From Musa acuminata AAA Group (lineage: Eukaryota > Streptophyta > Magnoliopsida > Zingiberales > Musaceae), in contig NC_088339.1 in NCBI RefSeq assembly GCF_036884655.1, forward strand, positions 24,013,501-24,077,500: DNA of 64,000 nucleotides, given 5' to 3'. Within the stretch, counting starts at the first letter, position 1. Every line of letters begins with the position of its first letter. Made by a program: the position numbers and the translations under genes. Positions 37,595 to 49,168 of this stretch are shown here, one piece after another. The notes under the pieces are model-generated. The model saw only the letters and a list, made by a program, of their open reading frames with translations. It did no database searches and was not told the origin of the DNA.

Positions 37595-40446
37595 ATGGAC
37601 CTGAGCTCCTCCATCTCCACAGTTAGGAGACACACATCAAAGATCGCACCTTTGGCTTCTACCCCGGTGTTGTTTATACTCCTCTCGTCCCTCGCTTCGA
37701 CGGCAGGTCAGTTCCCGCCTCTCCCCTCTCCGTCGAGCTTTCTCCATTCTTCTCAAGACTCGTTCTTTTTGGATTAGAACCCCACTATTCGATTCAATTT
37801 TCTCGAGTTACGGGTCTTCAGGGTCAACTTCTGCTGGAGATTATCCTCTGTGTTTCGAGACGTCAGACGATTTGGGAAAGGGGAGATTTTTTTTTCCCCT
37901 TTGCGTCGCCTACGAGTCGACACTGAATAGAAACTCGGATTCAGATTTATAACCTTTATCTGCAAAACTCTTATAAAATTGATGGTTTTGTTTTCATGAT
38001 TAATGTCGATTTTATCCAAGTTTTAACCTATATTTGTTTGTCAAGAGATTCATATCTTGCAAGAGAAAGTAGTATTTCTAAGAGAGAAACAAAGAGTCCA
38101 TTGCTTACACCATCGAGAAATTAGCCGTCGGTTTCAATGATTTGAGGCAGTTTGTATTCTTTTCCATGCTCATGGTGTAAAGAATGTGCTTCCCTCCACA
38201 TATACTATATTTCTATGGAGTGTTTTGTTTTCCTATAAACTATCTGATTTCCGATGCTGTTCACTAATTCATGCTTCAAATTCTGCTTATGCAGAAGCTT
38301 ACGATCCGCTAGACCCGAATGGGAACGTAACAATCAAATGGGATGTTATGCAGTGGGCGCCAGACGGCTATGTCGTAAGTAAATCTTTGATGAAACTATG
38401 GGATGCCCAAATGACAACTCTATGCATGTCACCTAGCAAAATTTGGCTCCCTATGCTTTAGTCATTAATTTCGGTGACAGCCGAAAGATCGCAAATGTTA
38501 TACTTTTGTTTTCTTTCTGAGATTAATGTTGTGTGAGCTGTAAGTTAAGACAAATGCTATTTAAACTGCAGCAAATTGTTTTATCCGATTGATTCATCTT
38601 CTCTCAGGCCGTTGTTACGATATTCAATTTCCAGCAATATCGCCACATCCAGGCACCTGGGTGGATGCTCGGATGGACATGGGCAAAGAAGGAGGTGATC
38701 TGGTCTATGGTAGGAGGGCAAGCAACCGAGCAGGGTGATTGCTCAAGGTTTAAAGGGAACATTCCACATTGCTGTAAGAAGGATCCATCCGTTGTTGATC
38801 TGCTTCCTGGAACTCCATACAACATGCAAATTGCCAACTGCTGCAAGGGGGGCATAATTAGTTCGTGGGTTCAGGATCCCGCCAATGCCGCAAGTTCATT
38901 CCAGATCAGTGTGGGTGCAGCAGGCACAACCAACAAGACTGTCCGTGTGCCCAAAAACTTCACTCTGAAGTCTCCCGGCCCCGGGTATACATGTGGAGCT
39001 GCAAAGATTGTAAAACCTAGTAGGTTTGTCTCGCAAGATGGAAGAAGAACCACCCAAGCTCTGAGTAAGTTATGATTAAAACTTCTCAGGTTTTTGGACT
39101 AATCATAACACAAATTAGCTTTTGGATTAGATATCAAATTTCTGTTGCAAATAAAACTAGTGCAGCCAAAATTTCATTCATCTCATGCAGAAAACTTTGT
39201 TACCAGAAACAGATTGTCGGCTGCTTAGTGCTATTCCTGTCTGAATCTTTGGAAGTTTCATAAAAGCAGAATAAGCTCCACCCCTATATTTTTGGTGATT
39301 ATTGGGAACATAGGACTAGCGGATATTAAGAATTGGATCTCAAGAAACTATGCTCCCTTTTTCTAAGCTTTTTTCGCTGTTTGGTTGCAGTGACATGGAA
39401 CGTTACATGTACATACTCCCAGTTTCTTGCTCAGAAGACACCTACATGCTGTGTATCACTTTCATCCTTTTACAATGATACGATTGTCAATTGCCCAACA
39501 TGCTCCTGTGGATGCCAGAATAACATAACCCAACCGGGTAGCTGCGTGGAGTGAGTTTTGTGATAATTTTTCTTATATTTCCATTTGGTATATTTAGTTA
39601 ATTCAGTGATGATAATTTCTTTCCTACTGCTACAGGGGAGATTCGCCGTATTTAGCTTCTGCAATCAACGGTCCTGGAAAAAGCAGTTTTACACCTTTGG
39701 TCCAGTGCACATCACATATGTGCCCAATAAGAGTGCACTGGCACATCAAACTTAACTACAGGGAGTATTGGCGCGTAAAGATTGCAATAACAAATTTCAA
39801 TTACCGCATGAATTACACACAGTGGAACCTCGTTATCCAGCATCCCAGCTTTGACAATCTCACTCAAATCTTCAGTTTCAATTACAATTCACTGACCCCA
39901 TATGGAGGCATAAGTAAGTTATTATGATTCATTTTAGTTGTCACAGTTCAACATATTGCTGATACCTAAATGACCTTGCATGACAAGGAGACACCTTATC
40001 CTTTGGCTTTTACGTTAGAAGATGATCCTTTATTATTATTCATGATAACCTTTTGTTTTAGAAATTTGATGCGATAGCATCATAGACTATACTTGCAGTT
40101 CTTAATTTCTCTTTATTAGAGACATTTTAAGTAGGTTTTTTGGTATGCAGATGATACTGCAATGCTTTGGGGCATCAAATACTACAATGACTTGCTGATG
40201 CAGGCAGGACCCTATGGAAATGTACAATCAGAACTTCTGTTCCGAAAGGATCCATCAACCTTCACCTTCCAGAAAGGATGGGCTTTTCCGAGGCGAATAT
40301 ATTTCAACGGCGATAACTGTGTCATGCCGCCTCCAGATGCATATCCAAGGCTACCAAACGACAGCCCTCAACTCAAAGGGTCTTTATGTCTTCCGGTGAT
40401 CATTCTTTGGGCCACTTTGACTTGGCTGCTGATTTATGTTCGATAG
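37595..40446 (+). CDS. COBRA-like GPI-anchored cell-wall protein, 460 aa
   Basis: COBRA proteins sit on the outer plasma membrane through a GPI anchor and bind or order cellulose during oriented cell expansion. Six exons join in frame: 37595-37706, 38295-38374, 38608-39064, 39391-39550, 39636-39913 and 40151-40446 (1,383 nt). A hydrophobic signal peptide (residues 1 to about 37, ending SSLASTAE) precedes mature EAYDPLDPNGNVTIKWDVM. Family hallmarks include QQYRHIQAPGWMLGWTWAKK, the glycine/cysteine block NIPHCCKKDPSVVDLLPG, the TPTCCVSLSSFYNDT (CCVS) motif, NYTQWNLVIQHP and KGWAFPRRIYFNGDNCVMPP. The C-terminus is a hydrophobic GPI-attachment signal (LCLPVIILWATLTWLLIYV) after a short polar Asp/Ser stretch. 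Length and sequence are closest, from memory, to COBRA/COBL1 rather than to the long COBL7-type proteins. Confidence 0.95.
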
Positions 40447-41370
40447 AACCTTGGGCTCCTCGAGAATTTCCGACTTATTTCTTCTCTCAACACATACCAG
40501 TGGAAAGTTGTCCGAAGCAAGAAGAGGAGGATTTGCTCTCCTACAGAAGCAGTTTGTCTGCAGTCCAAAAAAATTGCTTCTACTGTAATGTAAATTAACT
40601 GCTTGGATTCCATTCATTCTTGCAAACTTTTGGTTTCTTGTAATTTACTTTTTGGTTTCTCAGATGTTTGCAAGAGAATGAAGTCCAGAACAATCTGTAT
40701 CTAGTAAGATTCATAAAGAAGCGAACTGTTTGCTGCGGAAAAAGGTCTTTTTGTTCTTCCTTTAATCATTTCCTGCTTCTTGTCTCGATAAACATGTCTC
40801 TCATCTGCAAAAGAATTAGTTGTTGAATTGTGTCATTTTGGTATTTTTAGGTCATAGATTGATGCATCAAAATGTCACATAGTGATTTTTTTAATGAAAA
40901 ATATATATTACATTAAATAACGTATATGACATTTGAAAACGAATCATTTGTGCTATACACTAATAGATATGGATGTCTCAACAGAAATACTCTTTATATT
41001 TTTTATGTTTTCGTTAATAATGGGGGAATGATGAAAACTTTCTATATTTGGCATGCAATTGCTCTTTCTGAGTAGAACTCGAGGCGTCTACCTATGGGCA
41101 AGCTTAATTGTCGTGACGTAAATCGTACCACGAAAATTCGTTGCTCCACATCGTTTCTTGCGGTTCTTGTCATGCTCGGGTTACAAGGTGTCCCGTTGAG
41201 AGTACTTCAATTGTCGTGGCTTGAATCGTGGGTCTGAAACTTGGGTCGTTTGTTGTGCCGTGATTCGTTCACAGCGGTGTTCTATTGCCAAGTCGTCGTC
41301 CGCTGCGGACTACAGACAGGAATCTGCAACCCAGGCAGCAGGGCGCGCGCGCGCGAGAGAGAGAGACGCC
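40447..41370. other. Intergenic region
   Basis: COBRA 3' flank, then DNA turning GC-rich from about 41080. A short GCGC/GAGA run (41344-41366) precedes the ATG at 41371. No other feature seen. Confidence 0.45.
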
Positions 41371-41508
41371 ATGGCGCTTCTGCAAGTCCTTGGGCGGATC
41401 GAGAGCTTCCTGCGAGGAGAAATTGCGGCCGTCGGAGCGGCTCTCGGGATGGCCTTCGATCTGTTTGATTGTTTGAATCTTGAGAAGGAAAGGGCTGCGT
41501 TTTTTTGA
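41371..41508 (+). other. Short GC-rich open frame with good start context, unknown
   Basis: GACGCCATGG gives a strong plant start context. The 45-residue frame (MALLQVLGRIESFLRGEIAA near its start) ends at 41508, and a possible acceptor (ctctttgcag) lies at about 41529-41538. The retrotransposon LTR begins about 30 bases after that. It could be the first exon of a gene interrupted by the insertion, or chance. I do not recognise it. Confidence 0.25.
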
Positions 41509-41568
41509 GCTCTAACAGTGTTGCTGCTCTTTGCAGACGTGTGATCTCTCACACCAAATCTTGGGTCG

Positions 41569-42136
41569 ATATCGGGAGTCTTTGATCTGAGCTAGTTGTC
41601 GAGGTCAGTCAAGCCCTTGCGATGGGGTGTCGGTGTCGGGGTGTTGATCAACGTCTCTTGATCCGAACGTCGGTTAGTGGCTAGCCATCTGGACGCTGGT
41701 CGACGACTCCAAGGTCGGAACGCTCGTGGCTCGAGGGTGACCGCTTTCCTGCAAGAATGGCCTTCGTCGGGTGGTTGCCGACTGTGGCCCCTCCAACGAG
41801 CAAGTTAGCGGTGTGTTGATCTATTATTTTTTTTCTCCCTTGGGCTGGATGCTAGCTCAGGGTTTTTATACTACTGTACGAGGGTCGGTCGTACGCGGGT
41901 TTGACGCGGTGACCGATCCTCGAGAGGTGATATGGTACCTTCGTGCGATTGCCATCCCAGGATGCACGAAACGGCGCCATGCGGCGCCATCCCGAGCTTT
42001 CCGGGACAGGACGTACCAAGCAACGCCTTGGTACAGATTCTGGCTCGGCACGTGGGGGTGCTCCTCTTACTGACATGGCTGTAGCATGGCATAGCGTCGA
42101 TTGTGACATGGCCTGGACCCAAAATATACCTTATCA
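41569..42136 (-). repeat. 3' LTR of the gypsy element
   Basis: Aligns along its length with 49225-49802, including CTGGTCGACGACTCCAAGGT and CTGGACCCAAAATA. On the minus strand it opens TGATAAGG directly after the purine-rich tract. The distal ~55 bases matching 49169-49224 are absent or too diverged; a TGTTG at about 41519 may be the true end. Confidence 0.85.
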
Positions 42137-42163
42137 CTTCTCACCCGCGCCCCCCCCCCCCCC
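42137..42163 (-). other. Polypurine tract upstream of the 3' LTR
   Basis: On the minus strand a run of 14 G is followed by CGCGGGTGAGAAG and then the TG of the LTR. This is where the plus-strand primer of an LTR element is expected. Confidence 0.6.
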
Positions 42164-42450
42164 AAAATCAAGGCGTACCGTGGGGTCCTTGAGAGGGCGA
42201 GGGGAACGTCTAGGTCAGAATGTCGTGGTTGTGTTGATTGCTTACTAGGGGAAGCTAGATTGGCTCATTGTGAGGTAGTTCGGGAGCGGCGCCCTGTGCT
42301 TTGGGAAGGATTTGCACCATTGATCGGGTGGCTGGGCCCGTGCAGGATGATATTGGCGAGTCGCTGGTCAGGAGATCGAGCTATGTGAGCCGGGAGGAGA
42401 TGACCTGTTGGCCGAGTAACTGATCTCGGGCTCAGGCTTGTGGCTTGCGA

Positions 42451-43175
42451 GTTGCAAGTCGGAGGACCGATCCGGTGCGACTCGGATAAAGACTAGCTAA
42501 TCGCAAGTCGAGAGCCAATCTGGCGCAACTAGGATGAAGACTGAGCTCGTGGGCCGAGGGTCTGCACTCGGGCGCAAGTCGGGAACCGATCTGGCGCGAC
42601 TAGGATGAAGAGTATGCTTGTGGGCCGAGGGTCTACACTTAGGCTCAGGCTGGACTGGCGAATCGCAAGTCGGAGGACCGATCTAGCGTGACTTGGATAA
42701 AGACTAGCTAGTCGCAAGTCGGAAACTGACCTAGCGCGACTAGGATGAAGACTGGGCTTATGGGCCGAGGGTCTGCACTTGGGCTCCGGCTGGATTGGCG
42801 AGTCGCAAGTCGGAGGACCAATCTGGCACGACTCGGATAAAGACTGGCTAGTCACAAGTTGGGAACTAATCTAGCACGACTAGGATGAAGACTGGGTCCA
42901 TGGCCCGAGGGTCTGTACTCGGGCTCAAGCTGGACTGGCGAGTCACAAGTTGGAGGATCGATCTGGCGTGACTCGGATAAAGACTGGCTAGTTGCAAGTT
43001 GGGAACCGATCTGGTGCTACTAGGATGAAGACTAAGCCTGTGGGCCGAGGGTTTGCACTCATGCTTAGGCTAGACTGACGAGTTGCAAGTCAGAGGACCG
43101 ATCTGGCACGACTCGGATAAAGACTGGCTAGTCATAAGTCGGGAACCGATCTGGCGCGACTAGGATGAAGATTGG
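42451..43175. repeat. 140-bp tandem repeat array inside the retrotransposon
   Basis: The motif GCAAGTCGGAGGACCGAT or a variant starts at about 42452, 42663, 42803, 42943 and 43083, so the last four are spaced exactly 140 bases. Each unit has two related halves, one ending ACTCGGATAAAGACTGGCTA and one ending CTAGGATGAAGACTGG plus a GGCCGAGGGTCTGCACTCGG linker. The first interval is 211, that is one unit plus an extra ~70-base half unit. Confidence 0.92.
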
Positions 43176-43530
43176 GGAGCGTCGTTGGGCGGTGCGTTGG
43201 GGTTTGCCCGGGTGCCACCGCGCCACATGGCATGCCTAGTGGAGTGGCGCAGGGCCTGGTGGGAAACTTCTTATTACGAATGGCTTCTAGCGAGAGATTT
43301 CGGGTGACAAGGCGCCTCTAGCGAGAGCTCCGAGACCGACGAATATGGAGAATCCGAGGAGTTATGATGGGTTTTAAATGTTGCGACCATCTCTCTCCTC
43401 GGGAAGCCCAATCGTCATCTCGCGGTGGATTAGCCTGCTCTTTATAAGCTTCTTCTAGAATAGTTGTCATCATTTTTGCTCAATCCTTCATCCTGCGCCC
43501 TAGCTCCTTCCTTCCAACCTTGAGGTCAGG

Positions 43531-45603
43531 ATGTCTCCATCTTCCTCTTTGTCTTCTTCTTCCTCGTCTTCCTCTTCTTCGTCTTCTTCTTCTGGGGGCC
43601 TGCGGGCTAAAGTTGTCAATCTATCCTCGGATGGCATGCCTTCAAAGGTCACAGGGAGTTCTACTACGCTTGAAACCCTCAAGTCGTGGTATGATGTAGA
43701 CTCGGTGGTGACCGAGGAACTTTTGAGGGTACTTTGGGATCGCTATCGCATCTCGAAGTGCTATGGTGTTCACGCTCCTCGGCCTGGTCAGCGACCGTAC
43801 GGTCAGTTTCCTAACGGGTTTGGGTTGATCGTGGGGACCCTCGAGGCGGGACTGTGGTTCCCATTGCATCCCGTTATCGAGGAGTGCCTCCGTAAGTAGG
43901 GCATATCATCGTCCCAGATGCCACCAAACTCTTGGCACTCCCTGGTGGCTTTTCTTGGGGAGTGTCAGGGAGCCGGGATCGAGTCGACTAGGACCCTCTC
44001 CCTGGCTTGCATCCGTTTGTGTAAGGGGCGAGGCGGGTATTACCTGACTGCCCATAGCGATTTTAATATCAGCGGCGCTCCTTCCAACAACAAAGGTTGG
44101 AAGAGTCACCTCTTTTTTGTCAGTTGTAGTCGGGGGTGGGGTTTTAGTATTGGATGGACTTCCCGAACCATCGACAACACCCCCCCATTGCTTTCTGTCG
44201 GAGAAACAGTGGATGTGAATTGGCTGAGAGGCATCTTGTCCTCTTCTTAGGCAATTAGAGAGATGATCGAGGAGTGGCTGGTCGAGGCGGGACTAAGCCC
44301 AGCTGCTGGGGGTATGGTTATTAGCATGTTATGGATCGTTTGCTCGTCTCGAGCTAGCTGACCGACCAGGCTTTTGCTTGCAGAGATGGTGGACCTCCAG
44401 TCGGTGAAGAAGACGCCTCACGCCAAGGCTGCCGCACCATCGTCTGGGGGTGGCGAGGGTTCTGGAGCTAGGGGTGCCTTGTAGAAGGGCACACCAAAAA
44501 GGACGCCGGGGTCTTTAGAGGTAGGTCGCCCTCGAAAGAAGGTGAAAACTACGATGTGGAAGACATATGCCGGCTTGGCTGCTCGCGAGAGTGCCGCCCC
44601 AGAGTTGTCCGAGGTTGCTCCCCAAGGCGAGGGCTCGGGGAGCGTGAGAGGAAAGGGGGTGGCCGGATCATCCGGCAATGACCCCTTAAAGAGGCCACCG
44701 GTGCGCCTAAAGTCGATGTTAGACCTGTGTCGCATCCATTCTCAAGCCAAAGGCGAGTGGCACCAAGTCTTGAGTATGGCCGATCTTCTTGCAAGGGAGC
44801 AGGGGACTCCCTATGCCTCTCAATGGGTGACTCTTACGGTTGACAATCGAATCTGGGCTGACGGGCCAGCTGCCCAGGAGTTCATCCGGGGGGCGCTTCA
44901 CTCGGCCATGGCCAAGGAGCTTTATTGCTTCTCCTTGGATGCGCTGGCGGATCGGGCGACCAAGTCGTTTATCTAGGTAAGTGGTGGTGCACTTTCCTCG
45001 TTCGATTCTTCCTTCTTTGCGTGGGTCCTAATGTCGATATTTGTGCAGGGTCAACATTACACCATGGCGCTGATCAACCGGGTCCTCGATGCCGGGCAGG
45101 TGATCGAACGTCAGTCGGACGTCTATGTTGCTCTTCGCCTGGAGAACCTGGAGCTGAGGAGCAGATCTGGCCTGGAGGTTGTGGCTGCAGCCGAACAGCA
45201 CGCTTCGGCTCTGGACAAAGAGGTGAATCGCTTGAAGGCCGAGCTGGAGGAAAGCTGGTCCCACATCCGGATGCTGGATGATGAGTTGCTAACCCTCTCC
45301 CATGACGTCTAGTTCGCCAGGTCTTCGGCTTGGGTCGCCGAAGAGGTCCTGAAGGAGGAGCGGCTGGTGTTGCCCGAGAAGATCAAGGGGGTGTTTGCTG
45401 AGTATAAGTCATCTGCCAGGTTTGAGCGTGGCCTGGTGAGGTCGAGCCGGGTGACATACGAGTTCGGGTATCGGGTAGCTTACGCTCGTTTTCGAGCGAG
45501 GTACCTGGAGTCGGATCCATTTGCTAACCAGCCGAAGGATCAGAATGTTAATATGTCGGCAAACATTCCCTTCGATGGCGGGCCCGAGACTCCTCTGAAC
45601 TAA
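43531..45603 (+). pseudogene. Antisense extra gene (aORF) of the retrotransposon, putative gypsy-type transposon domain
   Basis: It lies on the strand opposite to gag-pol. The N-terminus is a poly-Ser run, followed by a region I recognise as similar to the plant 'putative gypsy type transposon' domain (PF04195): GQFPNGFGLIVGTLEAGLWF, PPNSWHSLVAFLGE, GGYYLTAHSDFN and NNKGWKSHLFFVSC. It looks spliced: a donor near 44310, acceptor at 44382-44383 (tgcttgcag), donor near 44975 (taggtaagtgg), acceptor at 45047-45048 (ttgtgcag). The middle is basic and Gly/Pro-rich, and the third part has a coiled coil (about 45118-45309, ASALDKEVNRLKAELEESW). It ends FDGGPETPLN, then stop. Four in-frame TAG codons (43897, 44248, 44482, 45310) interrupt it. 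Function is unknown in the family. Confidence 0.7.
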
Positions 45604-45799
45604 GGGTTGTATCTTTTTTTTCTTTTGCTTTGGTTAGGTCGAATTTTGAAACTGTATCGCCCGACCACAATGTATATTTCTTTTCATCAATGAAAAACTA
45701 TTGTTTCGGAATCTTGTCTTCTTGCCTTTCTTGATTGCGAATGTGTATGCTTCTCAATAACATGTGTCTTTTCGGCACCTTGACCTGTGTCCTTTACGG

Positions 45800-47620
45800 G
45801 TAGAACTTCTTTAAATTTATCGCATTCCATGTCCTTGGCAGAGGGTTTCCTTCCATAGTCTCGAGTCGTTAGGTCCCTTCTTAAACCACGTCGTAGACCC
45901 GATAGGGGCCCTCCCAGTTTGGTGTGAGTTTTCCTCTTGCTCGAGTCAGGTCGCTCACCTCCGCCTTTCGAAGGATGAGGCCCCTAACCTTGATCGGTCA
46001 TGGATGAACTTTGCGGTTGTACATCCGAGCTGTAGCCTTTTTGTATGCCAAGGTACGTAGGTGTGCCTTGGCTCTTCTTTCTTCAAGGAGATCTAAGTTT
46101 GCTCATAGGCCCTCCTCGGAGTCTTCTCGTTTGTAGTTGGTGGTACATAAGGTCGGGAACACCATTTCAGGTGGGAGGACTACTTCAGTCTAGAACGCCA
46201 GGCTGAACGGAGACTCCCCCGAGGTAGTTTTGGGAGTTGTTTGCATTGCCCATAGGACATTAGGAAGCTCATCCACCCAGGCTCCATATGCGCCTGAGAC
46301 CATCTTCTTAAGGCCCTCTAGAATTGCCCGATTTATTACTTCGGTTTGGCCATTAGTTTGGGGGTGCGCGACCGAGCTGAACTTCAATTGTATCCCATAT
46401 GACTGATAATAGGCCTTGAACTTAGTGTTGTTGAATTGAGCTCCGTTGTTGGTGACGATAGCCCTTGGGATCCCGAACCGGGTAATAATGTTCTTCCATG
46501 TGAAGCTTTGAACTTGTTTCTCGGTGATGGAGGCTAAGAGTTAGGCTTCAACCCATTTCGTGAAGTAGTCGACCCCTACTATAAGGAAGTGTCATTGTCC
46601 CGAAGATGAAGGAAAAGGTCCAATGAGATTAAGTCCCCATTGGGCGAAGGGCCAGGTTGCCTCCATCGGGATAAGAGGAACCGCCGGCTAGGGTCACAAT
46701 CGGGCATGCCTTTGACATTGTTGGCACCGCTGCACATATGATATGACATCTTGGTGCACGGTCGGCTAGTAGTACCCCTGTCTGAGAGTCTTGAAGGCCA
46801 AGGTTCGTCCCCCGATGTACTCCCCACAAATCCTCTCGTGGAGTTCGGTGAGGACCATTTCAGGTTCTAATGGCGCGAGGTAGCGCAAGAGAGTTTGAGC
46901 GAAAGCCCTGTGGTATAGCTTTCCATCGACCACGCAATTCCAGGCTTGGGTTCACCTCAGTCGTCTTTCGACTATCGGGTCGTCGGGCTTCGTCCCATCC
47001 TTCTTGAAGCGAAGGATCTCTTCCATCCAGTTTGGCAAGTCCTCTGTTTCGGTGACCTCGTGATTTGATATTATCAGCGTCGTTACGGATTCAGTTGCCA
47101 GGGTTACCGCTAGGCTACGAGCGGAGGCCGATCTGGCCAACACGTTGGCCTATGTGTTCTGCGCCCGAGGTACTCTAGTGACCGAGAGGCGGTTGAAGCG
47201 ATGGGCAAGCTGTTTTGCTTTTGTCAGGTATAACGCCATTGTTGGGTCCCGAGCTTTGTAGCTCCCGTTGATGTGTCCCATCACCAGTTGGGAGTCGCTG
47301 AAGACTTCAAGGTTGCTCATATGCATCTCCAGAGCGAGGGGCAGGCCATGAAGTAGCGCCTTGTACTCGGCCTCATTATTGGTGGCCCAGAATTGTAATC
47401 GGAGCGATCTCTCGTAGGTTTCTCTAAATGAGCCCTTGAGGAGGAGTTCGACCCCGGCTGCTTCGGCAGTGGTTGAGTCATCCACATGCAGGGTCCATGT
47501 GATGGGAGCGCTCGACCTCTTTGGCTCCGAAAGTGATTTCAAGCTCGAGCTCGAGTCGGGGATGTTTCTCGACTGGGCTCCGGGCATAGGCCTTCCTTGC
47601 CATTGAGCTGCTACTGCCAA
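45800..47620 (-). pseudogene. RNase H and integrase relic of the gypsy element
   Basis: RNase H (47530-47150): HVDDSTTAEAAG, NNEAEYKALLHGLPLAL and FSDSQLV carry the acidic residues of an RNase H fold. Integrase (about 46850-45850): a zinc-binding segment with CQQCQ, LIVGVDYFTKWVEA (first catalytic Asp), IVTNNGAQF (second catalytic Asp replaced by Asn), HPQTNGQTEVINR (catalytic Glu) and a C-terminal NWEGPYRVYD. Several TAG and TGA stops break the frame, for example just after SGESPFSLAF at 46190. No reverse transcriptase motif precedes it. Confidence 0.85.
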
Positions 47621-47699
47621 CTGTCGGTCCTTCGGAGATGACGTCGATCTGCCTTTCGACGGGTCCTCTAGGGTATGGAGTTGCTTCCTAGGGTTCCTT

Positions 47700-48984
47700 G
47701 AGATAGCGCCCGAGGTGACCTATTCGGATCAAGTCCTCGATTTGATTCTGGAGGTCGCGATAGTCTTCCGTGTCATGGTCGTAGTCTCGGTGAAACCTAC
47801 AATATTTGGATCGGTCTTTGTGAGTAGCTTTCATAGGGTTGGGCTATCGCAAGAGGCCCTTCTCCCTGATTTGGAGGAAGATCTCGGTATGAGATGTGTT
47901 TAGAGGGAGAGGCGAGAGCCTTGGGAGTAGCAGCTCTTGTCGGTCGGGCCTTCGACGGGGTTGCACCGGGGCTGCTAGGGTCATTCCTTGGGATTGTTCT
48001 GCCCATGGCCTCTTTCTGTCCATGCACTTTCCTGCCACCAAAACTTTGGTGGCGATGAACTGGTTGGCGCGCTGGAGCATCTTGGGAATGATTGATGGCT
48101 GCTTCTCGATCAACAACCAGAAGAACCTTGAAGGCTTCAAACCCATCAGAAATGCCTGCATGATTAAAGAGGGATGAGCATCCGGGAATCCCCGGATTTC
48201 AGTGGTGAAGAGTGCCACAAATTGAGAGAGTGACCCGTCTTCGCACTGGGACAAAGCGAGCAAGGTGGCCATGGAAGGCCTGGGTCGTACGTTGGCAAGG
48301 AAATTCTACTCGAACTCTCTTGCGAGTTGGTCGAAAGATGAGACCGAGGACGGGGCGCAACCGGTTGAACCATGCTCGTGCCGATCCCCTGAAGGTGGTC
48401 GGGAATGCCCAACACATCAGGGCATTAGAGGTGCCATAGAGGGCCATCTGAGCCCGAAATGTGGCAACGTGCTCTGTGGGATCGGAGCCACCGTCGTACA
48501 TCTCCAACGCCGACAGCTTGAAGTTGAGGGGTATAGGCTTGTCCTATATTTCTTGAGTAAAGGGGGATTCGCCCGAGCTACCTTCACCCAACTCGCCCTG
48601 CGACTTTTGGAACTCACGCTAGAACTCGTCTAAGCATTGGTTGACCTAGGATAGTTGGATCCTGAATGAGTCATCCGCCGAGTCGGAGGATATAGTGTCA
48701 GGCTTGGAGCGGGGTGGAGTGATTCGGCAGGGTGCGGGTATGCTCTGCTCGAGTAGACCTCTTGGGTCCATCGTCTGCTCTCGGGCTTCTCGCATCCTGA
48801 CCTGCTCCTTGCTCGGCCTTTGCCATGTCTGGTCGATCGGGGGAGCCGCTAGCTGCATGATCTGGGGAATGAGTGGGACGATCATCTGCATCATCCCCGC
48901 CATTGCCTGCACTTGCTTGGTCAGGCTGAGGAACACCTCGGGCGACACGACTGAGGGTCCCTTGGTAAGTCCAGGGGGCGACAA
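47700..48984 (-). pseudogene. gag relic of the gypsy element
   Basis: Minus strand. A Met/Gln-rich start (PEVFLSLTKQVQAMAGMMQ), the gag core with [20 protein letters not shown] and [15 protein letters not shown], a frameshift near 48250-48270, then [17 protein letters not shown] and ANQFIATK. The end, KYCRFHRDYDHDTEDYRDLQ, lies near 47800-47740 and runs directly towards RNase H. TAG stops fall near 48650, 48625 and 48555. Confidence 0.85.
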
Positions 48985-49144
48985 CCTTGGGTCGTTAAAC
49001 AGGCACCAGTAGCGATCTGGCGTCGAGGCCGGGATCCCCCCATCTTTGAGGACGGGGAGAGGCTGATCTTCGAGCCCGACAAAGGGGTGATCGATCAGTG
49101 GTTCTCCTTGGGGTGATCTCCTGCAGGATGCTCCTACGACATGA

Positions 49145-49161
49145 CCCTCCTTCTAGCGCCA
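49145..49161 (-). other. Primer-binding site of the gypsy element
   Basis: On the minus strand TGGCGCTAGAAGGAGGG follows the LTR end (…CAACA) after seven bases, the place and TGG start expected for a tRNA primer site. Confidence 0.65.
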
Positions 49162-49168
49162 AAAATAT

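Noticed and set aside
42529..42855. 108-codon minus-strand frame in the retrotransposon
   Set aside because: It is made by the 140-bp tandem repeat read on the opposite strand; the peptide simply repeats with the DNA.
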